Assembly: GCF_002837185.1 (NCBI RefSeq)
Contig: NZ_KZ477993.1
Span: forward strand, 100,751 to 164,750
Direction: 5' to 3'
DNA from: Pseudomonas fluorescens
Lineage (GTDB): Bacteria > Pseudomonadota > Gammaproteobacteria > Pseudomonadales > Pseudomonadaceae
Length of the DNA: 64,000 nt
Positions 19,908-28,770 of the stretch are shown here, piece after piece; within the stretch, counting starts at the first letter, position 1; each line of letters begins with the position of its first letter. A program made the position numbers and the translations under genes. The notes beneath the pieces are model-generated. The model saw nothing but the letters and a program-made list of their open reading frames with translations. It was not told the DNA's origin and searched no databases.

Positions 19908-20396
19908 TTAGTCATCATAGCGATGATGGCGCTTGTGCTTGTTCTTGCGATGACCATAGGCATGACCGCGGCCCGGGTGATCATCGCGGTAGTAGCGACG
20001 GTCGTCACGGCCACGGTAACGGCGGTCATCGTCATCGCTCTTGTTGCCCATGTAGTTGCCCAGCGCGCCACCTGCGCCACCGCCGGCCGCCGAGCCGATC
20101 AGGGCACCGGTGCCGCCGCCGACACTGCGGCCTACCACGTTGCCGCCGGCTGCGCCCAGTGCGCCGCCAATGGCGGCTTCGCCACGGCTGCGCTTGTCGG
20201 CGCCGACCGCACTACCGCCCGCGCCGCCCAGCGCGGCGCCAATGGCCGAACCGGTGTTGCCGCCCAACTGCTGGCCGACGACCGAGCCTAGCACCCCGCC
20301 CAATGCGCCGCCCACACCGGCTTCGGTGGTGCCACCGGCCATGGCTGCGCCACTGACCAGGCCAAGGGACAACAAGAGAATCGAGGAGAACTTCAT
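19908..20396 (-). CDS. Glycine-zipper protein with basic tail
   Basis: 162 residues. Signal peptide at about 1-20 (ending AAMAGG). Residues ~27-117 are Gly/Ala-rich with repeated G-x-x-x-G steps, the pattern of glycine-zipper membrane domains. The last ~45 residues are dominated by Asp, Arg, His and Tyr. Probably outer-membrane or periplasmic; no catalytic motif. It is alone on the strand. Confidence 0.75.
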   Translation of the reverse strand: MKFSSILLLSLGLVSGAAMAGGTTEAGVGGALGGVLGSVVGQQLGGNTGSAIGAALGGAGGSAVGADKRSRGEAAIGGALGAAGGNVVGRSVGGGTGALIGSAAGGGAGGALGNYMGNKSDDDDRRYRGRDDRRYYRDDHPGRGHAYGHRKNKHKRHHRYDD

Positions 20397-20515
20397 TCAG
20401 GGAAACCTCAAGGGGATGACGGCGCGATCCTGAGGTTGTATCGAGACGCTGACAATCGAAATCCGACCGGTGGCAGCAGTTGTATACAATTTGCTAAGTT
20501 GCTGTTTTGTATAGG

Positions 20516-20587
20516 GAACTTAAGTCGTTTTTACGAGTCTTTAGTTACTTAGCAATGGCCGCTTTTATGTAAAAGCGGCCTTTTTTT
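20516..20587 (+). ncRNA. Candidate small RNA (P34-like)
   Basis: A strong plus-strand terminator ends a region with no plus-strand gene: the flanking genes are both on the minus strand. A possible -10 TATAGG lies at 20510-20515 without a good -35, so the 5' end is uncertain and a sigma-S promoter is possible. In P. aeruginosa an annotated RNA, P34 (PA5181.1), lies beside the homolog of the same oxidoreductase, as I recall; the shared position suggests the same RNA. Boundaries are inferred. Confidence 0.5.
20557..20587 (+). terminator. Strong Rho-independent terminator
   Basis: Ten-base perfect stem GGCCGCTTTT / AAAAGCGGCC with loop ATGT and seven T residues. Confidence 0.9.
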
Positions 20588-20617
20588 GTGCCCGTAAAAT
20601 GTGTGTTGAGGATGCTG

Positions 20618-20650
20618 GCCTCTTCGCGGGCAAGCCGCTCCCACATTTGA
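20618..20650. repeat. Single REP unit
   Basis: TTCGCGGGCAAGCCGCTCCCACAT, one half of the REP family seen at 17181; no facing partner nearby. Confidence 0.7.
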
Positions 20651-20693
20651 AATGCATTTCAAGTACGGACGGTGGCTTGTCTGCCGAACCGAA

Positions 20694-23042
20694 TCAGGCC
20701 GAGCGCGCCATGATCAAGCCAGTGTCACTCGCTGCTTCCAAACGAATCGCGACGAACTTCGACGTTGGCGTATGGCTCCCGTCGCCCGTGCTTTCCAATG
20801 GCACCAGAGGGTTCACTTCCGGATAGTAAGCCGCCGCCTGCCCGGCCGGAATATCGAACGCCAGCAGGGTAAAGCCTTTCACTCGGCGTTCACGGCCGTC
20901 TTCCCACAACGAGATGATGTCTGCCTTTTGCCCCGGTTTGAAGCCCAGGCGGATGATGTCGGCTTCGTTGACGAACAGCACATCCCGTTGCCCCTTGACC
21001 CCACGATAACGGTCGTCCAGGCCATAGATCGTGGTGTTGTACTGATCGTGGGAGCGCATCGACTGCATGATCAGGTCCGGCACCCGCCCTGTGGCATGGG
21101 TGCGCTCGTGAATCAGGTCCTTGGGCAGGACGTTCGGCCGGAAGTTGGCGCGGCCCGATGGGGTGTTCCAGCGGCGTGCGCCAGCGGAATTACCCAGATA
21201 GAAGCCGCCGGGATGTTTGATCTTCTCGTTGAAGTCCTTGAAGCCTGGAATGGTATCGGCGATCAGGTCGCGGATGCGGCCGTAGTCGGCGACCAGCCAG
21301 TTCCAGTCCACCGGTTTGCTGCCCAGGGTCGCGGCCGCGATGCCGGCCAGGATCGCAGGCTCCGATTTCATCAGTTTCGACAGCGGCTGCAACTGGCCAT
21401 TGGAGCCGTGGACCATGCTGAACGAGTCTTCCACCGTCACCGCTTGCGGGCCGTCGGCCTGAATGTCGATGTCGGTACGGCCCAGGCACGGCAGGATGAG
21501 GGCGTCTTTACCGTGCATCAGATGGCTGCGGTTGAGCTTGGTGCTGATCTGCACGGTCAGGTCGCAGTTGCGTAACGCCTCGAAGGTGCGGGTACTGTCG
21601 GGCGTGGCCTGGGCGAAGTTGCCGCCCAGGCCGATAAACACCTTGGCGCGACCTTCGAGCATCGCGTGGATGGCTTCGACCACGTTGTGCCCATTGGTAC
21701 GCGGCACCTGGAACTGGAAGCGGCGCTCCAGTGAGTCGAGGAACGCCATCGGTGGGCGCTCGTTGATGCCCATGGTGCGGTCGCCCTGCACGTTGCTGTG
21801 GCCGCGTACCGGGCACAGGCCCGCACCTGGGCGGCCAATGTTGCCACGCAGCAACATCAGGTTGGCAATTTCCTGGATGGTCGGCACCGAGTGACGGTGC
21901 TGGGTGATGCCCATCGCCCAGCACATGATCACGTTCTTGCCTTTGGCATACATGCGCGCGGCTTGCTCGATCTCCACCAGTGTCAGGCCGGACTGCTCGA
22001 CGATTTCCTCCCAGGAGGTGTCATCGATCTGGCCCAGATAGTCCAGTACGTTAACGGTGTGCTCATTGAGGAAGCCATGGTCGAACACGGCTTCCTTGCC
22101 TTCGGCCAGCGCTTGACGCTCCCACAGCAGCAGGAACTTGGCCATGCCGCGCAGGATGGCCATATCGCCGCCCAGCGCCGGGCGAAAATAGGCAGTATTG
22201 GTCGGCTTGTCGCCGTTAGTGAGCATTTCCAGCGGATGTTGCGGGTGCTGGAAGCGCTCCAGGCCACGTTCTTTCAGGGGGTTGATACACACCACCTGGG
22301 CGCCGCGTTTCACTGCTTCGCGCAGCGGCTCAAGCATGCGCGGGTGATTGGTACCGGGGTTCTGGCCCCAGACGAAAATCGCGTCGGCGTGTTCGAAGTC
22401 ATCAAAGGTCACGGTGCCTTTGCCCACGCCCACACTCTGTGCCAGGGCGACGCCGCTGGCTTCGTGGCACATGTTCGAGCAGTCCGGGAAGTTATTGGTG
22501 CCGTAGGCGCGCACGAACAGCTGATACAGGTAGGCGGCTTCGTTGCTGGCGCGGCCCGAGGTGTAGAACTCGGCCATGTCCGGGCTGGGCAGGGCATTGA
22601 GGTGCTTGCCGACCAGGTCGAACGCGGCTTCCCAACTGATGGGCTGGTAGCGGTCGGTCTCGGCGTCGTAGCGCATGGGCTCGGTGAGACGGCCTTGGTA
22701 TTCGAGCCAGTAATCGCTTTGTTCCAGCAGCGCGGTAACGCTGTGCTTGGCGAAGAAGGCCGCGTCCACGCGGCGCTTGGTGGCTTCCCAGTTGACGGCC
22801 TTGGCGCCGTTTTCGCAGAACTTGACCATGCCGCTTTCCGGCGAGTCGCCCCAGGCACAGCCCGGGCAGTCGAAGCCGCCGTTCTGGTTGGTCTTGAGCA
22901 TCATGCGCAGGTTTTTCAGCGCGTTGTCGCTGGTCAGCCAGGCTTGCGCCACGCTGATCAACGCGCCCCAGCCGCCGGCCGGGCCCTTATAGGGCTTGTA
23001 GCGTGGGGTTGGGGTCTGGTCGGCTTGGTGGTGAAGGCTCAT
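20694..23042 (-). CDS. YdeP/FdhF-type molybdopterin oxidoreductase
   Basis: 782 residues, the length of YdeP-like enzymes (~760-780). It shows FDCPGCAWGD (C59, C62) and FCENGAKA (C76), the cysteine arrangement of this subfamily, and molybdopterin-binding stretches such as VWGQNPGTNHPRM and WAMGITQHRHSVPTIQEIANL. It is related to formate dehydrogenase alpha subunits, but I see no partner subunits in the window. It overlaps fdhD by four bases, so FdhD likely sulfurates its cofactor. Substrate and electron acceptor unknown; a role in acid resistance is reported for E. coli YdeP. Confidence 0.9.
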   Translation of the reverse strand: MSLHHQADQTPTPRYKPYKGPAGGWGALISVAQAWLTSDNALKNLRMMLKTNQNGGFDCPGCAWGDSPESGMVKFCENGAKAVNWEATKRRVDAAFFAKHSVTALLEQSDYWLEYQGRLTEPMRYDAETDRYQPISWEAAFDLVGKHLNALPSPDMAEFYTSGRASNEAAYLYQLFVRAYGTNNFPDCSNMCHEASGVALAQSVGVGKGTVTFDDFEHADAIFVWGQNPGTNHPRMLEPLREAVKRGAQVVCINPLKERGLERFQHPQHPLEMLTNGDKPTNTAYFRPALGGDMAILRGMAKFLLLWERQALAEGKEAVFDHGFLNEHTVNVLDYLGQIDDTSWEEIVEQSGLTLVEIEQAARMYAKGKNVIMCWAMGITQHRHSVPTIQEIANLMLLRGNIGRPGAGLCPVRGHSNVQGDRTMGINERPPMAFLDSLERRFQFQVPRTNGHNVVEAIHAMLEGRAKVFIGLGGNFAQATPDSTRTFEALRNCDLTVQISTKLNRSHLMHGKDALILPCLGRTDIDIQADGPQAVTVEDSFSMVHGSNGQLQPLSKLMKSEPAILAGIAAATLGSKPVDWNWLVADYGRIRDLIADTIPGFKDFNEKIKHPGGFYLGNSAGARRWNTPSGRANFRPNVLPKDLIHERTHATGRVPDLIMQSMRSHDQYNTTIYGLDDRYRGVKGQRDVLFVNEADIIRLGFKPGQKADIISLWEDGRERRVKGFTLLAFDIPAGQAAAYYPEVNPLVPLESTGDGSHTPTSKFVAIRLEAASDTGLIMARSA

Positions 23043-23878
23043 GGCTGGTACTCCATCGCAGGGCTGTAGACCCGCGGCGCGCTTTTCTGCGGCAGGTGGA
23101 TGAGATTTAGGTTATGCCGGCGCGCCCATTGCAGGGCCAGGCCGGTGGGCGACGACAGGCTGACCAGGGTCTGGATGCCCACGCGCAGGACTTTCTGGAT
23201 CAATTCGAGACTGCAGCGGCTGGTGACGATCGCCAGGCCGCCGTCGGTCGGAATCTTTTGGCGGATCAAGGCACCAATCAATTTATCCAGAGCGTTATGC
23301 CGGCCGATGTCTTCGCGGCCCATCAGCAATTCGCCCTGATCATTCATAAACACCGCCGCATGCACCGCGCCGCTGTGCTGGCCCAGTGGCTGGAATGCAC
23401 TGATGCGCTGGCGCAGGCCATCAAGCCATTCGGCCGGTGGCAAGGGCGCGCCGGGCAGCACCTGAAGGTCGGGCAAGGCCTGCTCCACCGCTTCGACACC
23501 GCACAGGCCGCAGCCGCTGGTACCAGCCAATTGGCGGCGCTGCTGCTTGAGGTTCCAGAATGCACGGCTGGAAATCTGTACCTGGGCATACTGGGCGGAG
23601 CCCGCGCCACTGAGCTTGAGGTCGTATATGTCGCTAACGTCGCTGATGATGCCGCTGCCAAGGCTGAAACCGACAATGAAATCTTCCAGGTCGGTCGGCG
23701 TTACCAGCATGACTGCCTGGCTGATGTCGTTATAGGCAATCGCCAACGCCACCTCTTCGGCCAGCGCAGTACGGCCGACGTCGGTGTGTTCGAGATTGCT
23801 GTACTGATAGCTCTGGCTGGCGGCGGGCGCTGGCGTTTCGAGGGCGGGCGCCGCGCAGGTGGGGCGCTTGGCGTTCAT
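23039..23878 (-). CDS. fdhD: FdhD, sulfurtransferase for molybdenum cofactor
   Basis: 279 residues. The sulfur-carrying pair is in SGCGLCG (C123 and C126). FdhD passes sulfur from a cysteine desulfurase to the bis-MGD cofactor of formate dehydrogenase-type enzymes. It is first in the two-gene operon with the YdeP-type enzyme. The ~200-base gap before the divergent kbp gene holds GCGACAAAGCGTCGC, a small palindrome that might be an operator. Confidence 0.93.
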   Translation of the reverse strand: MNAKRPTCAAPALETPAPAASQSYQYSNLEHTDVGRTALAEEVALAIAYNDISQAVMLVTPTDLEDFIVGFSLGSGIISDVSDIYDLKLSGAGSAQYAQVQISSRAFWNLKQQRRQLAGTSGCGLCGVEAVEQALPDLQVLPGAPLPPAEWLDGLRQRISAFQPLGQHSGAVHAAVFMNDQGELLMGREDIGRHNALDKLIGALIRQKIPTDGGLAIVTSRCSLELIQKVLRVGIQTLVSLSSPTGLALQWARRHNLNLIHLPQKSAPRVYSPAMEYQP

Positions 23879-24074
23879 GAGGCAGTTACCACCGGCGGAT
23901 TGATCAGTGTTCAGACTAGGCGCGACAAAGCGTCGCGTCTAATTGCCAGTATTGATGTATTGATAGATGGCGTCGATCAGGGCTCGGTTTGCGGGTAGGG
24001 ATGGCCTGGAACCCAAATCCCTGGGACTGGTCTAGTCTTGGGCATCAGGCACTTAAACCCAAGGAGAGCGCACC

Positions 24075-24515
24075 ATGAGTATTTTCAGTTTTGTTAAGGA
24101 AGCAGGCGAGAAATTGATTGATCTGCTGACGCCGGGTAATGCGAACGCGAGTGAGCAGTTGAAGGACCACATCTCCAAGGTCGGCCTTGGAAATCCGAAT
24201 GTGCAGGCCACCGTTGAGGGTGACAAAGTCACCGTAACGGGCGAAGTCGCGACTCAGGAAGAGAAAGAAAAAATCATCCTGGCGGCCGGGAACATCGCAG
24301 GTGTCGGCAGTGTTGAAGACAAGATCACCGTCTCCGGCCCGGCGGTTGCCGCTGCGCGTTTCGTGGTGGTGAAGAAAGGCGACACCCTCAGCGCGATTTC
24401 CCTGACGGTGTACGGCAACGCCAATCAGTACAACAAGATTTTCGAGGCTAACAAGCCGATGTTGTCGCACCCGGACAAGATCTACCCAGGCCAGACGCTG
24501 CGTATCCCTGAGTAA
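24075..24515 (+). CDS. kbp: Kbp-like BON-LysM protein
   Basis: 146 residues, same size as E. coli Kbp (YgaU, 149). BON domain at about 25-90, LysM domain at about 97-145 (FVVVKKGDTLSAISLTVYGN ... IYPGQTLRIPE). No signal peptide, as in Kbp, which is a cytoplasmic potassium-binding protein. AAGGAGA precedes the start. Single gene. Confidence 0.9.
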   Translation: MSIFSFVKEAGEKLIDLLTPGNANASEQLKDHISKVGLGNPNVQATVEGDKVTVTGEVATQEEKEKIILAAGNIAGVGSVEDKITVSGPAVAAARFVVVKKGDTLSAISLTVYGNANQYNKIFEANKPMLSHPDKIYPGQTLRIPE

Positions 24516-24530
24516 TACGCACAACAACCC

Positions 24531-24620
24531 TGTGGGAGGGGGCTTGCCCCCGATGGCAGTGTGTCAGTCACTGGATGTATTTCTGATGTACCGCTATCGA
24601 GGGCAAGCCCCCTCCCACAT
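24531..24620. repeat. REPIN
   Basis: TGTGGGAGGGGGCTTGCCCC on the left and GGGCAAGCCCCCTCCCACA on the right, between the convergent kbp and yrfG genes. Confidence 0.9.
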
Positions 24621-24624
24621 AGAT

Positions 24625-25287
24625 TTAGATACCGACAATGAGATCGCGGTAATCCTCGACAGCCGCGAACTCTGCAGTGTCCTTTGGCCCCTTTTTGCTG
24701 TCAGGCTCTTTGACTGCCAGCAAATGGCCTACCCCGAAATCCCTGGCACTGCGCAGAATCGGCAAGGTGTCGTCGATAAACAGGCTACGGGCCGGGTCGA
24801 AGTCGATGTCTGCTTGCAGCGCTTCCCAGAACTGCGGGTTCTCCTTGGGAAAACCGTAATCGTGGGAGCTGATCAGTTGTTCGAAGTACGGTGCCAACTC
24901 GATGCGCTCCAACTTCAATGACAATGAGTCGCGATGAGCGTTGGTGATCATGATCACGCGCTTGCCGGCCTGTTTGATCGCTGCCAGAAAAGTATCGGCG
25001 TCCGGGCGCAGGGCAATCAGGTGGGCGGTTTCCAGCTTGAGTTCGCGCACCGGGATTGCAAGCTCGGCGCTCCAGAAATCCAGGCAGTACCATTGCAACT
25101 GTCCGGCGTTACGCTCGAACAGCGGCTGCAATTCCATCTGCGCCATGGCCAGGCTCACGCCGTGCAGCTCGGCGTAGCGTTGCGGCAGGTGCTCCATCCA
25201 GAAGTGGTTGTCGTAATGCAGGTCGAGCAAGGTGCCGTCCATGTCCAGCAGGACGGTGTCGATGGCGTGCCAGGGCAAAGAGGGCAT
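24625..25287 (-). CDS. yrfG: YrfG-like GMP/IMP nucleotidase (HAD superfamily)
   Basis: 220 residues. HAD motif I is VLLDMDGTLLDL (D15, D17 region), motif II VIMITNAHRD, and motif III/IV KENPQFW ... SLFIDDTLPIL. It dephosphorylates purine 5'-nucleotides in the E. coli ortholog. It is divergent from nudE, as both are neighbours in enterobacteria (yrfG-nudE), which supports the call. Confidence 0.9.
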   Translation of the reverse strand: MPSLPWHAIDTVLLDMDGTLLDLHYDNHFWMEHLPQRYAELHGVSLAMAQMELQPLFERNAGQLQWYCLDFWSAELAIPVRELKLETAHLIALRPDADTFLAAIKQAGKRVIMITNAHRDSLSLKLERIELAPYFEQLISSHDYGFPKENPQFWEALQADIDFDPARSLFIDDTLPILRSARDFGVGHLLAVKEPDSKKGPKDTAEFAAVEDYRDLIVGI

Positions 25288-25374
25288 GGGGCGTTCTCAT
25301 GTAAGTAAAGATATCCGACACAGACAATCGGAAAAGCCACGGTATAGTAACCCGATCACGTCAAGGAGCCGTTT

Positions 25375-25941
25375 ATGCGCCAGAAACCCACCGTCCTCGC
25401 CCGCGAAATAGTCGCCAGTAGCCGTTTGTTCCGCGTGGAGGAAGTGCAATTGCGCTTTTCCAATGGCGTTGAGCGCACCTACGAACGTCTGGTGGGCCGT
25501 GGTGCCGGTTACGGCGCAGTGATGATCGTGGCGATGATCGACGAAGATCATGCATTGCTGGTGGAAGAGTACTGCGGTGGCACCGATGAATACGAGTTGT
25601 CCTTGCCCAAGGGCCTGATCGAGCCCGGCGAAGATGTGCTGGCGGCGGCGGACCGCGAGCTCAAGGAAGAGGCCGGCTATGGCGCACGCCAGTTGGAACA
25701 TATCACCGAGCTGTCGCTGTCGCCCGGCTATATGAGCCAGAAAATCCAGGTGGTGCTGGCCACTGATCTGTACGAAGAGCGCCTGGAAGGCGATGAACCC
25801 GAGCCTATGCGCGTGGAGCGGGTCAACCTGCGTGAACTGTCGGCGCTGGCGCAGAACGAGCAGTTCAGCGAGGGCCGGGCGCTGGCCGCGCTGTATCTGG
25901 TACGAGACCTGCTGACCCAGCGTGGAGTGTTCACCTTATGA
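25375..25941 (+). CDS. nudE: NudE, ADP-compounds Nudix hydrolase
   Basis: 188 residues. The Nudix box is complete: GLIEPGEDVLAAADRELKEE followed by AGY. It hydrolyses ADP-ribose, NADH and Ap3A-type compounds (family knowledge). AAGGAG lies about 10 bases upstream of the ATG. It overlaps cysQ by four bases (ATGA), forming a two-gene operon. Confidence 0.94.
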   Translation: MRQKPTVLAREIVASSRLFRVEEVQLRFSNGVERTYERLVGRGAGYGAVMIVAMIDEDHALLVEEYCGGTDEYELSLPKGLIEPGEDVLAAADRELKEEAGYGARQLEHITELSLSPGYMSQKIQVVLATDLYEERLEGDEPEPMRVERVNLRELSALAQNEQFSEGRALAALYLVRDLLTQRGVFTL

Positions 25942-26774
25942 GCGAACTGTTCCTCGGCCATCCGTTTATCGCGCCTGTCATTGAATTGGCTCGCCAGGCC
26001 GGTGAAGCCATCCTGCCGTACTGGCGTGCCGATGTGGCAGTGACCTGCAAAGCGGATGATTCGCCGGTGACGGCCGCCGATCTGGCCGCGCACCATCTGA
26101 TTCTTGCGGGTCTCACGGCGCTGGACCCGAGCATTCCGGTGCTGTCCGAAGAAGACGCCGACATCGACCAGAGCGTGCGCGCCGGCTGGCAGCGTTGGTG
26201 GCTGGTGGACCCACTGGATGGCACCAAGGAATTCATCAGTGGCAGTGAAGAGTTCACGGTCAATATTGCCTTGATCGAGCAGGGCCGTGTGGTCTTCGGC
26301 GTGGTCTCGATACCCACCAGCGGTCGTTGCTACTTCGGCGGCGCAGGCCTGGGCGCTTGGCGCTCGGATGTGAATGCCGCGCCCAGGCAGATCCAGGTGC
26401 GCCAGACTCCGGCTGCGGGTGAAGCCTTTACCGTGGTTGCCAGCCGTCGCCATACCAGCCCGGAGCAGGAGCGTCTGCTGGACGGGCTGAGCCAAGGCCT
26501 GGGGGAGTTGAAACTGGCGAATATCGGCAGCTCCTTGAAGTTCTGCCTGTTGGCCGAAGGCAGTGCCGACTGCTACCCGCGCCTGGCGCCGACGTCGCAG
26601 TGGGACACGGCGGCAGCGCAAGGTGTGTTGGAAGGGGCGGGGGGCGAGGTGCTGGAGTTGAGCGGCAAGCCGTTCAGCTACCCGGCGCGGGAATCGTTGT
26701 TGAACCCGTTCTTTCTGGCGCTGCCGGCCAAGGCTGCATGGCGCGAACGCTTGTTGAGCCTGGCCAGATCTTAA
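25938..26774 (+). CDS. cysQ: CysQ, 3'(2'),5'-bisphosphate nucleotidase
   Basis: 278 residues. Inositol-monophosphatase-fold signatures are present: SEEDADID, the metal-binding WLVDPLDGTKEFI (about 92-104), and the C-terminal SQWDTAAAQGVLEGAGG. It removes the 3' phosphate of PAP formed in sulfate assimilation. Coupled to nudE. Confidence 0.95.
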   Translation: MSELFLGHPFIAPVIELARQAGEAILPYWRADVAVTCKADDSPVTAADLAAHHLILAGLTALDPSIPVLSEEDADIDQSVRAGWQRWWLVDPLDGTKEFISGSEEFTVNIALIEQGRVVFGVVSIPTSGRCYFGGAGLGAWRSDVNAAPRQIQVRQTPAAGEAFTVVASRRHTSPEQERLLDGLSQGLGELKLANIGSSLKFCLLAEGSADCYPRLAPTSQWDTAAAQGVLEGAGGEVLELSGKPFSYPARESLLNPFFLALPAKAAWRERLLSLARS

Positions 26775-26792
26775 GCCCTGCGCAAATTAAAA

Positions 26793-26883
26793 ATGTGCGA
26801 GGGGGCTTGCCCCCGATTGCGGTGTGACAGTCAGAAGTTGGTTGCCTGACACACTGCTATCGAGGGCGAGCCCCCTCCCACAT
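26793..26883. repeat. REPIN, one arm mutated
   Basis: Left unit ATGTGCGAGGGGGCTTGCCC (a C in place of the usual G) and right unit GGGCGAGCCCCCTCCCACA (G for A). Lies between convergent cysQ and the thioesterase. Confidence 0.85.
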
Positions 26884-26902
26884 TGGTTTTCGGTGATGGC
26901 GG

Positions 26903-27358
26903 TTAGCGGTGCAGGACGTACTGGCCGGTGAAGGTTACGGCGCGGTCTTCGCTGCCCTCATTCACCACCCACGTCTGCAGCGCCAACCGCGCCCGGCCAT
27001 GGCGTTTGTAGGTCGCCACAAAGCGCTTCCACACCTTCTCTTCAGGCGCCGCGCACATCACCGTCGCATCCTGCGTCACCGGCAACGGATAACTGATCTG
27101 TCCTTCCTGAATCACGATGTGCCCGTTTTCAATGCCGTCTTCGCGCAGTCTCAGGTGCAACCAACCCCAGCCTGCCAGCACGGCGCCGCAGTAGAGGCTG
27201 CCGCCAAACATGGTGCTCTTGTGGTTGATATTGGCTTGCAAGGGCAGATGCAGTTGCAGCTGGTCGTGTTGCCAGTCGAGCACCTTGAGCCCCATTTCCC
27301 GAGTGAGGGGGATGTCGTGATGGAGGATGGATTCCAGGTAACGGCTGTCGCGGCTCAT
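26903..27358 (-). CDS. YiiD C-terminal-type thioesterase
   Basis: 151 residues from ATG 27358; the frame is open further upstream but overlaps dctD there. HKSTMFGGSLYCGAVLAGWG (about 46-65) is the hotdog-helix motif of the thioesterase domain found at the C-terminus of YiiD. It starts 26 bases after dctD and is likely the last gene of dctB-dctD. A link between this enzyme and C4-dicarboxylate sensing is not known. Confidence 0.8.
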   Translation of the reverse strand: MSRDSRYLESILHHDIPLTREMGLKVLDWQHDQLQLHLPLQANINHKSTMFGGSLYCGAVLAGWGWLHLRLREDGIENGHIVIQEGQISYPLPVTQDATVMCAAPEEKVWKRFVATYKRHGRARLALQTWVVNEGSEDRAVTFTGQYVLHR

Positions 27359-27384
27359 GGCGGTCTCTTGGCGGGTGGACAGGA

Positions 27385-28770
27385 TCATTCGTCGTCTGCG
27401 CTGTGGCTGGCGCTGTCGGCGAAGTTCAGGCCGTGCTTGCGCAGTTTGTCGTGCAGTGTTTTGCGTGGCACGCCGAGGGCTTCGGCGAGGCTGCGCAGGG
27501 AGCTGTGGGGGCGGGTCAGTTCGGCGGCGATCAGGCTTTTTTCGAATTGTTCGACTTGCTCGCTCAAACCGCCAGGCGTGGAGGTCAGGGTGCTGGCGGA
27601 TGGATCGTCCGGCGTACTGTCCAGGGCCAGTTCCAGGCCCAGGGCGAAGCGCTCGGCGGCGTTTTGCAGCTCGCGTACATTGCCCGGCCAACTGTGGCGC
27701 AACAGCAGGGCGCGTTGTCCCGGTTGCAGCTCGTGCAGCGGCAGGCCGTGGCGGCTGCTGGCTTCGTCGGCGAAGTGCTGGAACAGCATCAGCGCGTCTT
27801 CGCCACGTTCGCGCAGCGGTGGAATGCGCAGCGGCGCGACGTTGAGACGGTAATACAAGTCGGCGCGGAAGCGGCCCTGGTCGGCGGCCTGGCGCAGGTC
27901 TTCCTTGGTGGCGGCGATGATGCGGATGTCCAGCGGGATCAGCTGGTTGCCGCCCAGGCGCTCGACCACGCGTTCCTGCAACAACCGTAGCAGCTTGACC
28001 TGCACGTCCAGGCTCATGCTTTCGATTTCATCGAGAAACAGCGTGCCGCCGTTGGCGAATTCGAACTTGCCGATACGGCGCTTCTGCGCGCCGGTAAACG
28101 CGCCGGGTTCATGGCCGAACAGTTCGCTTTCCACCACAGACTCGGCCAGTGCCCCGGCATTGATCGCCACGAACGGGCCGCTGCGACGGTTCGACAGATC
28201 ATGCAGGGCGCGGGCGACCACTTCCTTGCCGGCGCCGGTTTCGCCGAGGATCAGCACATCGGCCCTGGTCGCCGCCAGCGCACCGATTTGCTCGCGCAGG
28301 CGCAGCATCTGCGGCGAATGCCCGACCAGGCGTGTGCTCAGTTGCTGCCGATCGCTGAGGGCCAGGCGCAGGCTGCGGTTGTCCAGCACCAGGCGGCGCA
28401 GGGCCAGGGCGCGGCGTACGCTGTCGAGCAAGGCGTCGCTGGCGAAGGGCTTTTCGAGGAAGTCGTAGGCGCCGGCGCGCATCGCCTGCACTGCCAGCGG
28501 CACGTCGCCGTGGCCGGTGATCAGCAGCACCGGCAGGTCGGGGTCCTGGCCGTGCAGTTCGGCGAGCAGCTCCAGGCCGTCCATGCCGGGCATGCGGATA
28601 TCGCTGACCACTACGCCCGGCCAGTCCCGCGACAGGCGTGCGGTGAGGCCGCTGGCTTCGCCCAGGGGCAGCACTTTCAGTCCGGCCAGGTCCAGGGTCT
28701 GGCATAGCGCCTGACGCAAATGGGGATCATCGTCGATCAGCACCACCTGAATCTGGTTATCGATACTCAT
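27385..28770 (-). CDS. dctD: DctD, sigma-54-dependent response regulator
   Basis: 461 residues. The receiver domain has phospho-acceptor D at VVVSDIRMPGMDG (about residue 57) and K in LEKPF. The AAA+ domain carries Walker A GETGAGKE, the sigma-54 contact loop GAFTGA (in EPGAFTGAQKRR) and Walker B GGTLFLDEIES. The C-terminal Fis-type helix-turn-helix is SLAEALGVPRKTLHDKL. In the family it activates C4-dicarboxylate transporter genes from sigma-54 promoters. None of the expected transporter genes (dctA or dctPQM) is next to it here, unlike P. aeruginosa, where dctPQM follow. Confidence 0.92.
   Translation of the reverse strand: MSIDNQIQVVLIDDDPHLRQALCQTLDLAGLKVLPLGEASGLTARLSRDWPGVVVSDIRMPGMDGLELLAELHGQDPDLPVLLITGHGDVPLAVQAMRAGAYDFLEKPFASDALLDSVRRALALRRLVLDNRSLRLALSDRQQLSTRLVGHSPQMLRLREQIGALAATRADVLILGETGAGKEVVARALHDLSNRRSGPFVAINAGALAESVVESELFGHEPGAFTGAQKRRIGKFEFANGGTLFLDEIESMSLDVQVKLLRLLQERVVERLGGNQLIPLDIRIIAATKEDLRQAADQGRFRADLYYRLNVAPLRIPPLRERGEDALMLFQHFADEASSRHGLPLHELQPGQRALLLRHSWPGNVRELQNAAERFALGLELALDSTPDDPSASTLTSTPGGLSEQVEQFEKSLIAAELTRPHSSLRSLAEALGVPRKTLHDKLRKHGLNFADSASHSADDE

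Noticed and set aside
21798..23069. 423-codon plus-strand frame over the molybdoenzyme gene
   Set aside because: It is the antisense shadow of a clearly recognised enzyme; no ribosome site or motifs.
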